Made by a program: the position numbers and the translations under genes | The notes under the pieces: generated by a model | Databases searched by the model: none | What the model was told of the DNA's origin: nothing | Seen by the model: only the letters and a program-made list of their open reading frames with translations | Part shown: in pieces, positions 8,938 to 17,499 of the stretch | Numbering within the stretch: position 1 is the stretch's first letter | How the letters are laid out: the number at the start of each line of letters is the position of its first letter | DNA from: JADKHC01 sp047600805 | Lineage (GTDB): Bacteria; Verrucomicrobiota; Verrucomicrobiia; Opitutales; Opitutaceae | Direction of reading: 5' to 3' | NCBI GenBank assembly: GCA_047600805.1 | Contig: JASGKG010000001.1 | Location: 1,922,001-1,986,000, forward strand | Length of the DNA: 64,000 nt

Positions 8938-10329
8938 TCAAGCGGTGCCGCGAGGAGCGATCATCGTCCTCGGATCCAGAGCCCGGTCTAGAGTGGCAGC
9001 ATCCAGCAGCTTTTTCTCAAGGACCACTTCGCGCAGCGTTCGCCCCGAGGCGAATGCTTCTTTGGCAACAGCGGCGGCCTGGTCGTAGCCGATCAGTGGA
9101 TTCAACGCCGTTACCAGCATCAATGAACGCTTGACCAAGTCAGCACATCGCTCTTCGTCAGCCTCCAGCCCGCGCACACAGCGCTCGGTAAAAGCGCGAG
9201 CCCCGTTGGCCAGGCACCTGACGGACTCGTGGAGCGCGTACGCGACGAGGGGCATGGTGACGTTGAGCTCGAAATGCCCGTCGCGGCCGCACGCCACAAC
9301 CATCTGACAGAGACCTTGTGTATAGATGCAGACCTGAACGAGCATTTCGCTCATCACGGGATTGACCTTCCCCGGCATGATCGAGCTGCCTGGCTGAAGC
9401 GTCGGCAAACGCAATTCCCCCAGCCCGCTGCGCGGTCCTGATCCAAGCAAACGAATATCGTTGGCTATTTTTGTCAGGCTCGCCGCAATGGTCGCAAGTT
9501 GTCCCGCCACTTCGACGGCATCGTCCCTGCCTCCTTGCGCTTCAAAGTGGTTGCGGGCTTCGACAAAACGGATGCCCGAGCGCTGCGAAAGAATTTCGCA
9601 TACCTTGGCTGCAAACCGCGGATGACAGTTGATACCTGTGCCGACGGCCGTGCCGCCGAGGGCGAGTTCCTGGAGCGCAGCAATCGCTTTGCCGACGCGC
9701 TCGCTGCCTTTTCTCGCCTGTAACGCGTAGCCCGAAAACTCTTGGCCCAACGTCAACGGCGTCGCGTCCATAAGGTGGGTGCGGCCGATCTTGATGACAT
9801 TTTGGAACGCCAAACTTCGGTTCTCGAGCGCTTCGGCCAGACCATCGAGTGCCGGCTTCAATTCGTTTTTGAGAGCCAGCGCGACACTCACGTGAAGCGC
9901 AGTGGGAACCACATCATTGGAGGACTGGCCGTGGTTCACATCGTCATTGGGATGCACACGCTCATCAGCCGCCTTCGAACCACCCAGCAATTGAGTGGCC
10001 CGATTTGCAATTACCTCGTTAACGTTGGTGTTGGTTGAGGTGGCCGATCCCGTTTGGAAAATATCGATGGGAAATTGATCGGCAAATTGGCCTTCATAAA
10101 TTTCCAGCGCCACCTGAGCGATCGAGGTCGCCTTTTTCTGCGGCACAAGCCCCAGTTCCCCGTTGGCTACGGCACCCGCAAACTTCACCAAGCCGAGGCC
10201 ACGCAGAAATGCCTGAGGCATCTGATGGCCACTCACCGGAAAATTCAGAACTGCCCGTTGCGTCGAAGCACCGTAAAGCGCATTTTCCGGCACGGCCATT
10301 TCACCCATGGAGTCGCGTTCGATCCTCAT
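8938..10329 (-). CDS. fumC: Class II fumarate hydratase
   Basis: This is the iron-independent fumarase of the citric acid cycle, interconverting fumarate and malate. The family signature GSSIMPGKVNPV is present in the last third, along with the substrate-site motifs TGSATSTNTNVNEV, DDVNHGQSSNDVVPTA and GRTHLMDATP. Length (463 residues from MRIERD) matches the fumarase/aspartase superfamily. TGSATSTNT differs from the TGSGTSSNMN form common in proteobacterial FumC, but similar variants occur in the family. I prefer the ATG at 10329 because homologues start with a short xRIExDxxGE leader. The gene stands alone, with its 3' end facing the kinase gene. Confidence 0.93.
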   Translation of the reverse strand: MRIERDSMGEMAVPENALYGASTQRAVLNFPVSGHQMPQAFLRGLGLVKFAGAVANGELGLVPQKKATSIAQVALEIYEGQFADQFPIDIFQTGSATSTNTNVNEVIANRATQLLGGSKAADERVHPNDDVNHGQSSNDVVPTALHVSVALALKNELKPALDGLAEALENRSLAFQNVIKIGRTHLMDATPLTLGQEFSGYALQARKGSERVGKAIAALQELALGGTAVGTGINCHPRFAAKVCEILSQRSGIRFVEARNHFEAQGGRDDAVEVAGQLATIAASLTKIANDIRLLGSGPRSGLGELRLPTLQPGSSIMPGKVNPVMSEMLVQVCIYTQGLCQMVVACGRDGHFELNVTMPLVAYALHESVRCLANGARAFTERCVRGLEADEERCADLVKRSLMLVTALNPLIGYDQAAAVAKEAFASGRTLREVVLEKKLLDAATLDRALDPRTMIAPRGTA

Positions 10330-10378
10330 GAGAAAAGATGCACACGCTGAGCCGAACCACAAACGCCCTGTATGCGTT

Positions 10379-11431
10379 TCACGGCGTCGACGCTTCCGTA
10401 GAAGAACTCGTCTGCAACGCCGAGTCCACAGGCGTTTTCGCCTTTCGCTGTTCTGCGGGTTGCACCGAAATTCTGCGTCGAGCCGCGTTTTTCAACCGCG
10501 CCCAGAACGCCAGCGCATTTCTCACTTTCCAAAAGAATGCTTCGGGGATCACTTGATGGTCGCGAATATCTCGAAGCTGCTCCACCAGAAAGTCGAAGTA
10601 AACATCGTCAGCGAAAAAACGCGCATGGGCTTCCGCCGCCTTCTGCCCCATTCGTTGGAACCTGCCTTCATGGCCTGAAACGATCTCATCCAGGCGATCG
10701 ATATCCTTCTCCCGAATGAAAAGCGCGAACTCAGCCCAATTCGGCCCGCGCGGCAACAACCAGTCGTCTGAGATAATGACGGGGGCGACGCCCATCTTCA
10801 TCGCTTCGAAAAGGCGAATGCTCGCGGCGCCGTTCCCCCGAGGACAAAGGACAAATTTCGAGCTTTCCACGATCCGCGTGAACTCCAGCTGCTGAGCGTC
10901 CTTTCCATTCTGGTCGTGGGTGAAAAGGTTGAAATGCGAGGTGTCCTGAATCAACACGTCGGGACGCCGAGTTCCGCAGGCCAAAAACCTCTCACGAACG
11001 GGATGACACCTACGCCCAACAAATGAATAGAGGTATTTTTTTGTTTGGTTGAAAGCGTCGCCAGGGTGGCGTTCCACGTGCGGGTTGCGGAAATCCGGAT
11101 GATACAGATTGTAGGCGCCCGAACGAAAGCGAGAAAGCGTGTACAGGCCGCGGTACGCCGAGGTATAAACGCCTCGGAGGAGAGGAAATGGTTCGTCTGT
11201 TTCAGAGATCGCGAAGCACTTGTTGGCGAATCTCGTCACAAGCGGATTCTCGCGAAGACTCTGATAGCCGTTTTCCTCCCGCAGATTTCCGATGACGATA
11301 AAGTCCGCCTCGTCAGGGGAATCGCAGAGCGAGTGGCGTCGACTGGAAATCTGCCACAAGCCTTTAAGCAACTCCTCCTGATGGCGCCACGCTCCCTGCC
11401 CCGTTTCGCAGCTCGTGACGTAAATCTTCAT
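10379..11431 (-). CDS. Exostosin-type (GT47-like) glycosyltransferase
   Basis: The protein begins MKIYVTSCE and carries the exostosin-family pattern: KKYLYSFVGRR, then FCLCPRGN-like KFVLCPRGNGAASIRLFEAMKMGVAPVIISDDWLLP, where the conserved acidic/arginine residues of the nucleotide-sugar site lie. It lacks a signal peptide or membrane anchor, so it is probably cytoplasmic and adds sugars to a lipid-linked or surface polysaccharide. The C-terminal 40 residues are basic and low in complexity. I chose the ATG at 11431; the upstream extension (MADLDRRHDW...) has no family match I can recall. It lies 49 bases downstream of the fumC start on the same strand. Confidence 0.82.
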   Translation of the reverse strand: MKIYVTSCETGQGAWRHQEELLKGLWQISSRRHSLCDSPDEADFIVIGNLREENGYQSLRENPLVTRFANKCFAISETDEPFPLLRGVYTSAYRGLYTLSRFRSGAYNLYHPDFRNPHVERHPGDAFNQTKKYLYSFVGRRCHPVRERFLACGTRRPDVLIQDTSHFNLFTHDQNGKDAQQLEFTRIVESSKFVLCPRGNGAASIRLFEAMKMGVAPVIISDDWLLPRGPNWAEFALFIREKDIDRLDEIVSGHEGRFQRMGQKAAEAHARFFADDVYFDFLVEQLRDIRDHQVIPEAFFWKVRNALAFWARLKNAARRRISVQPAEQRKAKTPVDSALQTSSSTEASTP

Positions 11432-11503
11432 TCGCTTTCCAGCGCAGGATCTCAGTAGCCAGTCGTGGCGGCGGTCTAGGTCCGCCACGACCGCGAAAGG
11501 AGG

Positions 11504-12241
11504 TCAATTCTCGACGGTATCTTCCAAACGCGACCACCGAATGGCATGACGAAGCAGTTCGGCTCCGTTGCTCAGGCCCAATTTAATTTTCAGGTGTTCA
11601 CGATAAGAATCGATCGTTTTCGGGCTCAGCTTCAAACGCCGTGCGATTTCTTTGGTCGTAAATCCATTGCCGATGAGCTGGAAGACCTCGACTTCTCGAT
11701 CGCTCAACGTTTCCAGAGGGAAAACCGTCTCTTCTTTTTTGCGACGGCCGAGAAGACCGGAGAGAAGTTTGCCTCTCATCCGCTCGCTCAAGTAAATGCC
11801 GCCGCCAAGGATAGTACGAATGGCGGGAACGATTGTTTCGGTCGCCTCCTTTTTCATGATGTAACCCTTCGCTCCCGCGCGCAGCGCACGCTCAGCATAG
11901 ACTCGCTCGTCGTGCATCGACATAGCGAGAATGCTGAGGTTAGGCACAAGAGCTAGGATGTTTTTGATCATCTCGATGCCGTTGCTGCTCTTCAGCGCAA
12001 TATCGGTCACCACCATGTTTGGACGCAGGGTCGAAATCATGCTGATGGCCGACGGAGCATCATCGGTTTCACCGCACACCGTCAGATCGGACTCGCGGCT
12101 GATGAGAGCGCTCAGACCAGCGCGGGTGACTGGATGGTCTTCGACCAGGAAAATTTTATGTTGTGTGCCTGCCACGGGGCGAGGCGGAGTGGAAGCGGTG
12201 GGCGTTTCGATTGAAGTAGGCATTTTCGTAGGCGTGATCAT
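11504..12241 (-). CDS. NarL/LuxR-family response regulator
   Basis: This is a DNA-binding response regulator of 245 residues. A Thr/Pro-rich leader (about 25 residues) precedes the receiver (KIFLVEDHP, phosphoacceptor Asp in MVVTDIALKSSNG, Lys in GYIMKKEA). A C-terminal LuxR helix-turn-helix follows (LSDREVEVFQLIGNG, then SPKTIDSYREHLKIKL). Binding as a dimer at promoters is expected from the family. It follows the PAS kinase gene by 33 bases on the same strand, which makes that kinase the likely partner. It ends the long minus-strand cluster. Confidence 0.9.
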   Translation of the reverse strand: MITPTKMPTSIETPTASTPPRPVAGTQHKIFLVEDHPVTRAGLSALISRESDLTVCGETDDAPSAISMISTLRPNMVVTDIALKSSNGIEMIKNILALVPNLSILAMSMHDERVYAERALRAGAKGYIMKKEATETIVPAIRTILGGGIYLSERMRGKLLSGLLGRRKKEETVFPLETLSDREVEVFQLIGNGFTTKEIARRLKLSPKTIDSYREHLKIKLGLSNGAELLRHAIRWSRLEDTVEN

Positions 12242-12274
12242 GTTGTTGTTTGGCTAACTTTCCGTAATTGCTAA

Positions 12275-13900
12275 CTATTCGGCACCTGCCAGTTGAAGAC
12301 CCAGTTCGTCGGTGATGCGTTGGAGGTCCTCCAGAGCGTCTGTTTCTTCGAGGGCGGCGGAGTTCGACGTTTCCGGCGCATCTTCCGTCGATTTGGAAAC
12401 CGCGGGTAGACGCACCGTGAACGTGGCACCTTTCCCTTCGCCGAAACTATGAGCAGAGATCGAACCACCGTGCAACTCGACGAGCTGGCGCGTGATGTAC
12501 AGACCCAGGCCGAGTCCCTGACGCGGATTTTTTTCCGCATCGGCAGACTGGCGGAAACGGTCGAAAACGTGCGGAAGAAAATCGGCCGAGATTCCTTTGC
12601 CGCTATCGGTGACCTTAATCAGGATCTCCGAACCTTCACGTTCAGCGGAGACAAGAATGCGACCGCCTGCCGGGGTGAACTTCGCCGCGTTTGTGAGGAG
12701 ATTCCAGACCACCTGGTTGAGCCGATGCGGGTCTCCATTGACGGCGCCGATGTCTTCTCCGTACTGCTCGTCGATTTCCAACCCGTTCGCGCAAGCGACA
12801 GGTCGCAACGAATCAACCGCCGATTGGAGCATGGGAACGAGCTCCATCACATTCATCTCCAGCCGCATTTTGCCAGCGGCGATGCGAGACATATCCAAGA
12901 GATCCTCGACGAGCGCCTGCTGTTCTTCTGCGCATCTGCGAATGGCCTGCAGCCCTTTCTGGAGTTCCTGCTGGCTCATGCCGTCTTGCTGAGACAGTAG
13001 CTTGGTCCAAAGCAAGATGGCAGAGAGTGGCGTGCGCAACTCGTGTGAAACATTACTGAGGAAGCAATCCTTGGCTTCGACCTCTTTGCGAGCTGCACGG
13101 CGCGTGGCCTGCATTTTTTCCTCGGCCAATTTGTGGTCGGTGTTATCCCGAACCACTTTGATAAAGCCAGAGACATCGCGACCGTTGTCTTTGAAGGCGT
13201 AAAGAGTGCCCGTGCCCCAGAAGCGGTGACCATCGTTGCGCACATACCAGTGCCCCTCGCTGACGCTGCCGCGCATTGCGCGTTTCATTTCAGATTCAAG
13301 CACGCCCGTTTGATCGCTCTTCGCAGCGTAAATGACGGACATCCGCCTGCCCAGAACCTGGTCCGCAGAGTAACCGAGCACACGCTCCGCCGCCAGCGTC
13401 CACGTCACGATGCGTCCGCGCAGGTCGAGCATGAAGATCGCGTATTCCTTGATCCCATCCAAAATGATCTGATGACGCTGCTCGTTAAGACGCAGCGCTT
13501 CCTCCATCTTTTTGCATTCAGTAATATCTACGAAGGAAACCACCAAACCGTCAGCGTAACCGTCGACGTTAGCATTCGGCTGAATTCGGCGGACGTAGGC
13601 TCGGCCGTCGGCGCCCGTGATCTGGTCCTCCCAACCTTTTAAAGTAAATGAAACAGAGCGCGCGATTCTCGCGACATCGTCGCGCAATGAACCACTGACA
13701 CAATCTTCGGAATCGTCGCGAAACAAGGTCGGCAAGAGAGGCTCCGCAGACGGAGTGAAGTGCAACAGACGGTGATCGGCGCCCAAGAAAACAACCGCCA
13801 CCTCGGATCCTCCGCAAAGACCGCGACTGACTTTTTTCCCTCCGGCAGGTGTGGCAAATGGCCAACCACTCGATGCGTTTACGTTGTTCTTAACTTTCAT
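12275..13900 (-). CDS. PAS-domain histidine kinase
   Basis: This is a soluble kinase of 541 residues with no membrane segment. Residues about 30-130 resemble the PAS domain found in CheB/CheR-type fusions (VVFLGADHRLLHFTPSAE). A canonical PAS follows (about 140-265: IILDGIKEYAIFMLDLRGRIVTWTLAAERVLGY). Then come a coiled linker, the H-box SNVSHELRTPLSAI near residue 290, N-box NLLTNAAKF, G1 DSGKGI and G2 GLGLGLYI. All catalytic motifs look intact. The ligand is unknown; PAS domains of this type sense redox state, light or small molecules. It is directly upstream of the LuxR-type regulator and downstream of the YqjK-like gene. Confidence 0.9.
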   Translation of the reverse strand: MKVKNNVNASSGWPFATPAGGKKVSRGLCGGSEVAVVFLGADHRLLHFTPSAEPLLPTLFRDDSEDCVSGSLRDDVARIARSVSFTLKGWEDQITGADGRAYVRRIQPNANVDGYADGLVVSFVDITECKKMEEALRLNEQRHQIILDGIKEYAIFMLDLRGRIVTWTLAAERVLGYSADQVLGRRMSVIYAAKSDQTGVLESEMKRAMRGSVSEGHWYVRNDGHRFWGTGTLYAFKDNGRDVSGFIKVVRDNTDHKLAEEKMQATRRAARKEVEAKDCFLSNVSHELRTPLSAILLWTKLLSQQDGMSQQELQKGLQAIRRCAEEQQALVEDLLDMSRIAAGKMRLEMNVMELVPMLQSAVDSLRPVACANGLEIDEQYGEDIGAVNGDPHRLNQVVWNLLTNAAKFTPAGGRILVSAEREGSEILIKVTDSGKGISADFLPHVFDRFRQSADAEKNPRQGLGLGLYITRQLVELHGGSISAHSFGEGKGATFTVRLPAVSKSTEDAPETSNSAALEETDALEDLQRITDELGLQLAGAE

Positions 13901-13957
13901 TTAGATCCTCGTGATACAGGTTTGTAGTGAAATTTTGTTGAGTGATATCGCCCAGTC

Positions 13958-14227
13958 TCAGCGACTGAGACGTGATGCTTTGACGAACGGCCTAACCATT
14001 CTAAAGAGGGTGGAGCCAATCGCGATTCCGCGCGAGAGCTGCCCGATGCGGCCTGGCAAAAATTGCGTGAAGGAAAGCGCTTTGTTCATGATCGCGTTGG
14101 GGATCCCCGCAATCGTATGGTCCGCCGACGGACTCGGCTTCATGGCTAACTTCAAATGCACGCGGTCCAATTCGCAGAGCAGTAGAAGCTGCTTTACCCT
14201 AAGATCTGATGAAACTTGGGTGTTCAT
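13958..14227 (-). CDS. YqjK-like small protein, 89 residues
   Basis: The frame begins 3 bases after the phage-holin-like gene. The N-terminal helix VSSDLRVKQLLLLCELDRVHLKL matches the enterobacterial YqjK pattern, in which a basic helix with paired Leu and Arg residues precedes a weakly hydrophobic C-terminal half. In E. coli, yqjK follows yqjD and yqjE, the same order as here: DUF883, holin-like, this protein. The context supports the call more than the sequence does. The function is unknown; the family is associated with osmotic and stationary-phase envelope stress. Confidence 0.55.
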   Translation of the reverse strand: MNTQVSSDLRVKQLLLLCELDRVHLKLAMKPSPSADHTIAGIPNAIMNKALSFTQFLPGRIGQLSRGIAIGSTLFRMVRPFVKASRLSR

Positions 14228-14230
14228 AAA

Positions 14231-14710
14231 TTAGTGGCGTGTCGGTGCGGAATGTTTAGGCGGGAATAGATCCTGCACGCATTCGTGGTCTTTCTTGAGC
14301 TGCTCCACCGTTTCCTTCCACGGCGTCCACGTTTTCAACCGGCGGCCCACCAGATAACCGAAAACCCCGGCCAAGACTAAATAACCGATCCCCACCAGCC
14401 CTAATATCAAGGCTCGGTCTGCGCGGTCCCAAACGGCGGCGACAAGTGTGAAGTTCACAGTGAACGCGCCGAGCAACGCGAGAATGAAGGCGATGGCCCC
14501 AAATACCGTCGTTCTGTGCAGATGATCTCGAGCCGAACCAAGCTCTACCGCTGCAAGCTGGCTCCGGTGTTTGAGCCCATCGATCAGTACCTTCGCGGCG
14601 GGAATAATCTGCGCGAATCCGATATTCATCGGAGAGACGGGCGGCCGGTCGCCATCCGAGGACGCCGAAGCAGGCGGGAGCGCTCCAAACTTGGACGTGT
14701 TATCAAGCAC
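14231..14710 (-). CDS. Phage holin family (YqjE/DUF1469-like) membrane protein
   Basis: The core is a hydrophilic helix (ALKHRSQLAAVELGSARDHL-type, residues about 45-65) followed by two membrane helices (VFGAIAFILALLGAFTVNF and ALILGLVGIGYLVLAGVFGYLVG) and a charged tail. This is the layout of YqjE-type proteins, which are not real phage holins. The start is uncertain. A GTG at 14710 overlaps the DUF883 stop by 8 bases and gives a Pro/Ser-rich leader; an ATG at 14629 gives a shorter protein of 132 residues. Neither has a clear Shine-Dalgarno. The frame stays open through the DUF883 gene to 15001, but that part is antisense-free shadow, not protein. Confidence 0.75.
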   Translation of the reverse strand: MLDNTSKFGALPPASASSDGDRPPVSPMNIGFAQIIPAAKVLIDGLKHRSQLAAVELGSARDHLHRTTVFGAIAFILALLGAFTVNFTLVAAVWDRADRALILGLVGIGYLVLAGVFGYLVGRRLKTWTPWKETVEQLKKDHECVQDLFPPKHSAPTRH

Positions 14711-15020
14711 GGTGAGAGCAGGAGCGGGCGATGAGGAAGCCGACGAGGAGGCCGGCGGCGGTGGCGATGCCGACGGTGGCGTACGGGTTGGCCCGCACCA
14801 TTTCGTCGGCTCTGGCGGCTTGTCGGCGGGCGTAGTCGGCGGCTTCGCCGAGCTTGTTTTTACTCTCGTCGTAGGCCTGACGCAGTTTCTCGCGCAGGTT
14901 GCTGACTTGCTCGCCGGTTTGGCTTCCGACGTTGGCCAAAGCCGCTTCGGCTTCGCGCAGCAGCGCCTTGAGCTCTTCCACCGTCTGGTTGCCTTCATCA
15001 AAAGTTGCTGTCGTATCCAT
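14703..15020 (-). CDS. DUF883 (ElaB/YqjD-type) membrane-anchored protein, copy A
   Basis: This 105-residue protein has a long charged amphipathic helix (residues 10-75, rich in Glu, Ala, Arg and Lys). It ends in a single C-terminal membrane helix that starts at the NPYATVGIATAAGLLVGFLIA motif characteristic of DUF883. ElaB and YqjD of E. coli are tail-anchored proteins that associate with ribosomes at the inner membrane in stationary phase. A good Shine-Dalgarno (AAGGAG) sits 11 bases before the ATG. It is the third gene of module copy A and is almost identical to copy B at 19679-19996. Only the last residues differ (SHRA against SSRG) because the repeat ends there. Confidence 0.92.
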   Translation of the reverse strand: MDTTATFDEGNQTVEELKALLREAEAALANVGSQTGEQVSNLREKLRQAYDESKNKLGEAADYARRQAARADEMVRANPYATVGIATAAGLLVGFLIARSCSHRA

Positions 15021-15051
15021 GGTCTTTGTTCTCCTTAGTGCTTTTTTATTG

Positions 15052-15258
15052 TTATGGTTGACGCCTCAACATGAGCCCCAGCCCTCCGGCCACCAAGCCG
15101 GCCACTCCGCCCACGATCAGCCAAAAAATACTCTGGTCGGTCAGTGTTCCACCTACCGTTTCGCTCACTTGCGAGCCCAACGAATCCGAGGAATTTAGGC
15201 CGTAAGCCAAAAGAATTACCCCCGCCACCAGCAGTAAAATTGGAAATATTTTAGACAT
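15052..15258 (-). CDS. DUF3185 small membrane protein, copy A
   Basis: This 68-residue protein has two membrane helices: FPILLLVAGVILLAYGLNSSDSL and FWLIVGGVAGLVAGGLGLML. Between them is a polar loop with GSQVSETVGGT, matching the DUF3185 pattern in which the SDS and GSxxS motifs are conserved. The role is unknown. ATG at 15258 is chosen; the frame is open further upstream but that part overlaps the lmo0937-like gene. Copy B (20028-20231) differs at several residues and is one residue shorter (SIWLIV instead of SIFWLIV). Confidence 0.85.
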   Translation of the reverse strand: MSKIFPILLLVAGVILLAYGLNSSDSLGSQVSETVGGTLTDQSIFWLIVGGVAGLVAGGLGLMLRRQP

Positions 15259-15284
15259 GTTTTCCAGGTTAAGGTTGGTTTGTC

Positions 15285-15434
15285 TCAAAGTGGGTCGCGC
15301 CCCCGAATGACTCGGATCAGGATCGTCACGATCGCCAGTACCAACAAAAGATGGATGTACCCACCCAGCGTGTACGACGACACCAACCCCAATAGCCACA
15401 ACACGAGTAAGATGATAGCGATGGTTTCGAGCAT
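15285..15434 (-). CDS. lmo0937-family tiny membrane protein, copy A
   Basis: This is a 49-residue protein starting MLETIAIILLVLWLLGL, with a second hydrophobic stretch IHLLLVLAIVTILIRVI and an RGRDPL end. The LWLLGLVSSYTLGGYIH core is the hallmark of the lmo0937 membrane protein family. The function is unknown; members are frequently near stress genes. It is the first gene of module copy A. Its ATG lies about 17 bases after the predicted start site of the sigma54-type promoter at 15462-15477. Copy B differs by one residue (HILL for HLLL). Confidence 0.85.
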   Translation of the reverse strand: MLETIAIILLVLWLLGLVSSYTLGGYIHLLLVLAIVTILIRVIRGRDPL

Positions 15435-15461
15435 GTGCGTTCTTGATTGTGCCCTCCCCTT

Positions 15462-15477
15462 CGCAAGCTCGATGCCA
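15462..15477 (-). promoter_or_regulatory. Sigma54-type promoter of module copy A
   Basis: Read on the minus strand this is TGGCATCGAGCTTGCG. It has the -24 GG and -12 GC exactly ten bases apart and matches the TGGCAY-N5-TTGC consensus. The predicted transcript would start near 15451, 17 bases before the lmo0937-like ATG. The same sequence occurs upstream of copy B at 20438-20453. Confidence 0.75.
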
Positions 15478-15555
15478 ACTACCCTTCCTTTTTATTAACT
15501 CCCTACAAAACGGTCACTTACGTTTTTAAGCTCCCTTCACCTGCTCCCTCGCTCT

Positions 15556-15598
15556 GGGCATTTTGCCCGATGGCTATGTCCGGATTTCGCATTATGCC
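15556..15598. promoter_or_regulatory. Putative activator site (paired dyads) for the copy A promoter
   Basis: Two short dyads lie about 80-120 bases upstream of the sigma54 promoter: GGCATTTTGCC centred at 15562 (extended to GGGCATTTTGCCC) and GCATTATGCC centred near 15594. The pattern GGCA-N3-TGCC and a centre spacing of about 32 bases recur upstream of copy B, although the DNA between promoter and dyads is not conserved. The position suits a bacterial enhancer-binding protein; the AlgB-like regulator encoded next door is the obvious candidate, by inference. Confidence 0.6.
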
Positions 15599-15648
15599 AT
15601 CGGGTAATCTCCCGGTGGTCGAAAAAGCCCTTGAGGCAAATGATTTGC

Positions 15649-17499
15649 TCAGGTTGCCGCGACAACCTCGGCCGTCACTTTGCTCTGCCGGAGATCGATG
15701 TAAAATTCCACTTGGTCGCCCTCGGACCAAACCCCCGCACGACCGCCGTGTGCGATCGCGATCTCGCGGCAAATCGTCAGACCGAGTCCCGTTCCCTCTG
15801 CGCCTTCACCTTTACGACGATAAAAGGGATCGAAGACGTGGGCTTGCTCGGCCTCGGTGAGCGGGCGCGCCGTGTGATTGTGCACGCTGAACCGCACAAA
15901 ACCATCCGCGCGGGGAGCCGCTTTCATCGTGACCGGGGTGCCGGGCGTCCGATATTTCGCAGCGTTGGATAAATAATTTCCTAAAACTCTCACGACATGA
16001 ATCGCGTCCGCTTCCACCAAAGGCAGCCCGGGCGGACCCGCTTCTACGGCAAACGGTGCAGCGCTCCCACGAAGATAGCCTCCGTGCGTCGCCTCCGCTT
16101 CCATCAGCAAAGCGGCGGGCTCAGTTGGCTTCAAACGCATCTCCACGCTGCGTCCCTCAAACCGCGCGAGTTCCAGCAATGCATGAAGCACGGTTAACAA
16201 TCTTTCGCAGTCATCGCGCCCGGCCGATACTAACTCTCGTTGATCCGCGGTCAGCGGTCCGATTTTCTCTTCAAGGAGAAGATGCAGCGTCATGCGGATG
16301 CTCGTGATGGGCGTCTTCACCTCATGCCCCAACGTCGAAATCGCTTTCGTCTTGGCTTGGTCAAACTGCCGCATTTTCGTGACATCCATCAACAGCACCG
16401 CCCAGCCGGACGTGCCTCCGCCAGCGGCCGCCATGCGGAAGATTTGCGGCAGATACGTGAGAGAACCAGAGGGCGAACCATCGGGATCCGCCAACTCCAC
16501 CGCATAGGCGAGATCGTCGCCGATCAACTCCCGTCCCGTTGCGGCAGCATTATCAATGCATTTACGAACAGCCGTGGGAATTTCACCGGAAATCCCCAAA
16601 GCGTCATTAAGCTCGGCGGCGCGCGGATTCTTCAGTTTCACTTTAAAAGTGTCATCGACGATATAGATTGGATAAGGCAACGCCTCCAAAATCGCCCGGC
16701 TGATCCGATTGGCCTCGATGACACGGTGATCACTCTCGGCAACGTAAGCGCGAAGCTCTGCCGCCATTTTGTTAAACGTTTCAGCGATCTGCGCGAGCTC
16801 ATCCCCTCCTTTCAGCGGCACGATGAGATCGAACTGCCGCTGGCCGACTTTCACGATCGAGTCTCGCAAATGCCGCAAAGGCTCAAAAACCGCATGCGTG
16901 AGTCGAACCGATGTCCAGATATATAATCCCAGCGAGAGAATGGCGATTGCCAGCGCAACGATGACCACGCGACGTCCCCGATACATCGCGATCGCACGTC
17001 TCGCGAGAATCGAGTTATCAGTGATATTGGCGATATCGTTGAGAGTGGTCGTGATGTCTGCTGACGATTGCGCAAGATTACGCGTCAGCATTTTGAAACG
17101 ATCTGACTCCGCCGCGGTCAGGCTGAAGTAAACTTCATAGCTGGAAAAATAGTCTTTAAGAAGCGCGTCAAGCTTCGTCATCAGTGGATTTAACTCGTCG
17201 CGACCGCCAAAAATGAGCTGAGCCTCTGCGAAGGCTTTCTGCACCGCCGCGTGCTCGTGATCGAACAAATCGCGCGATCGATAGACATCGTCCACACTCG
17301 TGCTCGAACGATATTGGGCGTCGACGGTCGACACTGAACCGCGAATATTTCGCAAAGTGCGGATCGCCGTGAAGTCGCTCGAAAGAACTTGGTCCACTTC
17401 ACTCGTGAGTGTACGCGCGGTCCAGACGCAAAAGCCGCACAGCACGAGCAGAAGCAGCAGGATGATCGTCAACCCACTGACCAAGCTCCAGCGTTTCAT
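15649..17499 (-). CDS. KinB-like membrane histidine kinase
   Basis: This is a sensor kinase of 616 residues with a first membrane helix (about 5-27), a periplasmic helical region of about 145 residues, and a second helix near VVIVALAIAILSLGLYIW. HAMP, PAS (ILEALPYPIYIVDDTFKVKLKN), H-box STLGHEVKTPITSI near residue 395 and an ATPase domain with N-box NYLSNAAKY and G-box GTGLGLTICREI follow. The order and the four-helix-like sensor match KinB, the alginate-linked kinase of Pseudomonas. Its ATG overlaps the stop of the AlgB-like regulator (ATGA at 17496-17499), so the pair is translationally coupled. The actual signal here is unknown. Confidence 0.9.
   Translation of the reverse strand: MKRWSLVSGLTIILLLLLVLCGFCVWTARTLTSEVDQVLSSDFTAIRTLRNIRGSVSTVDAQYRSSTSVDDVYRSRDLFDHEHAAVQKAFAEAQLIFGGRDELNPLMTKLDALLKDYFSSYEVYFSLTAAESDRFKMLTRNLAQSSADITTTLNDIANITDNSILARRAIAMYRGRRVVIVALAIAILSLGLYIWTSVRLTHAVFEPLRHLRDSIVKVGQRQFDLIVPLKGGDELAQIAETFNKMAAELRAYVAESDHRVIEANRISRAILEALPYPIYIVDDTFKVKLKNPRAAELNDALGISGEIPTAVRKCIDNAAATGRELIGDDLAYAVELADPDGSPSGSLTYLPQIFRMAAAGGGTSGWAVLLMDVTKMRQFDQAKTKAISTLGHEVKTPITSIRMTLHLLLEEKIGPLTADQRELVSAGRDDCERLLTVLHALLELARFEGRSVEMRLKPTEPAALLMEAEATHGGYLRGSAAPFAVEAGPPGLPLVEADAIHVVRVLGNYLSNAAKYRTPGTPVTMKAAPRADGFVRFSVHNHTARPLTEAEQAHVFDPFYRRKGEGAEGTGLGLTICREIAIAHGGRAGVWSEGDQVEFYIDLRQSKVTAEVVAAT

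Larger units (their letters stand above)
14716..15482 (-). repeat. Duplicated three-gene module, copy A
   Basis: This segment recurs at 19692-20458 in the same orientation. Identity is uneven. About 14716-15122 matches with only two or three differences; about 15123-15350 is clearly diverged (near 80% by eye, with small indels); about 15351-15482 is again essentially identical and contains the start of the lmo0937-like gene and the sigma54-type promoter. The patchwork suggests gene conversion between the copies. Confidence 0.9.

Noticed and set aside
13911..14234. Plus-strand 107-codon frame
   Set aside because: Opposite the YqjK-like gene; the minus-strand frame fits the yqjD-E-K gene order, and this one has no recognisable feature.
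14231..15001. Long minus-strand open frame that includes the holin-like gene and runs through DUF883
   Set aside because: The upstream part is the second frame of the DUF883 gene, with Arg/Pro/Ser-rich non-protein-like sequence; the same frame appears over copy B without a holin-like gene.
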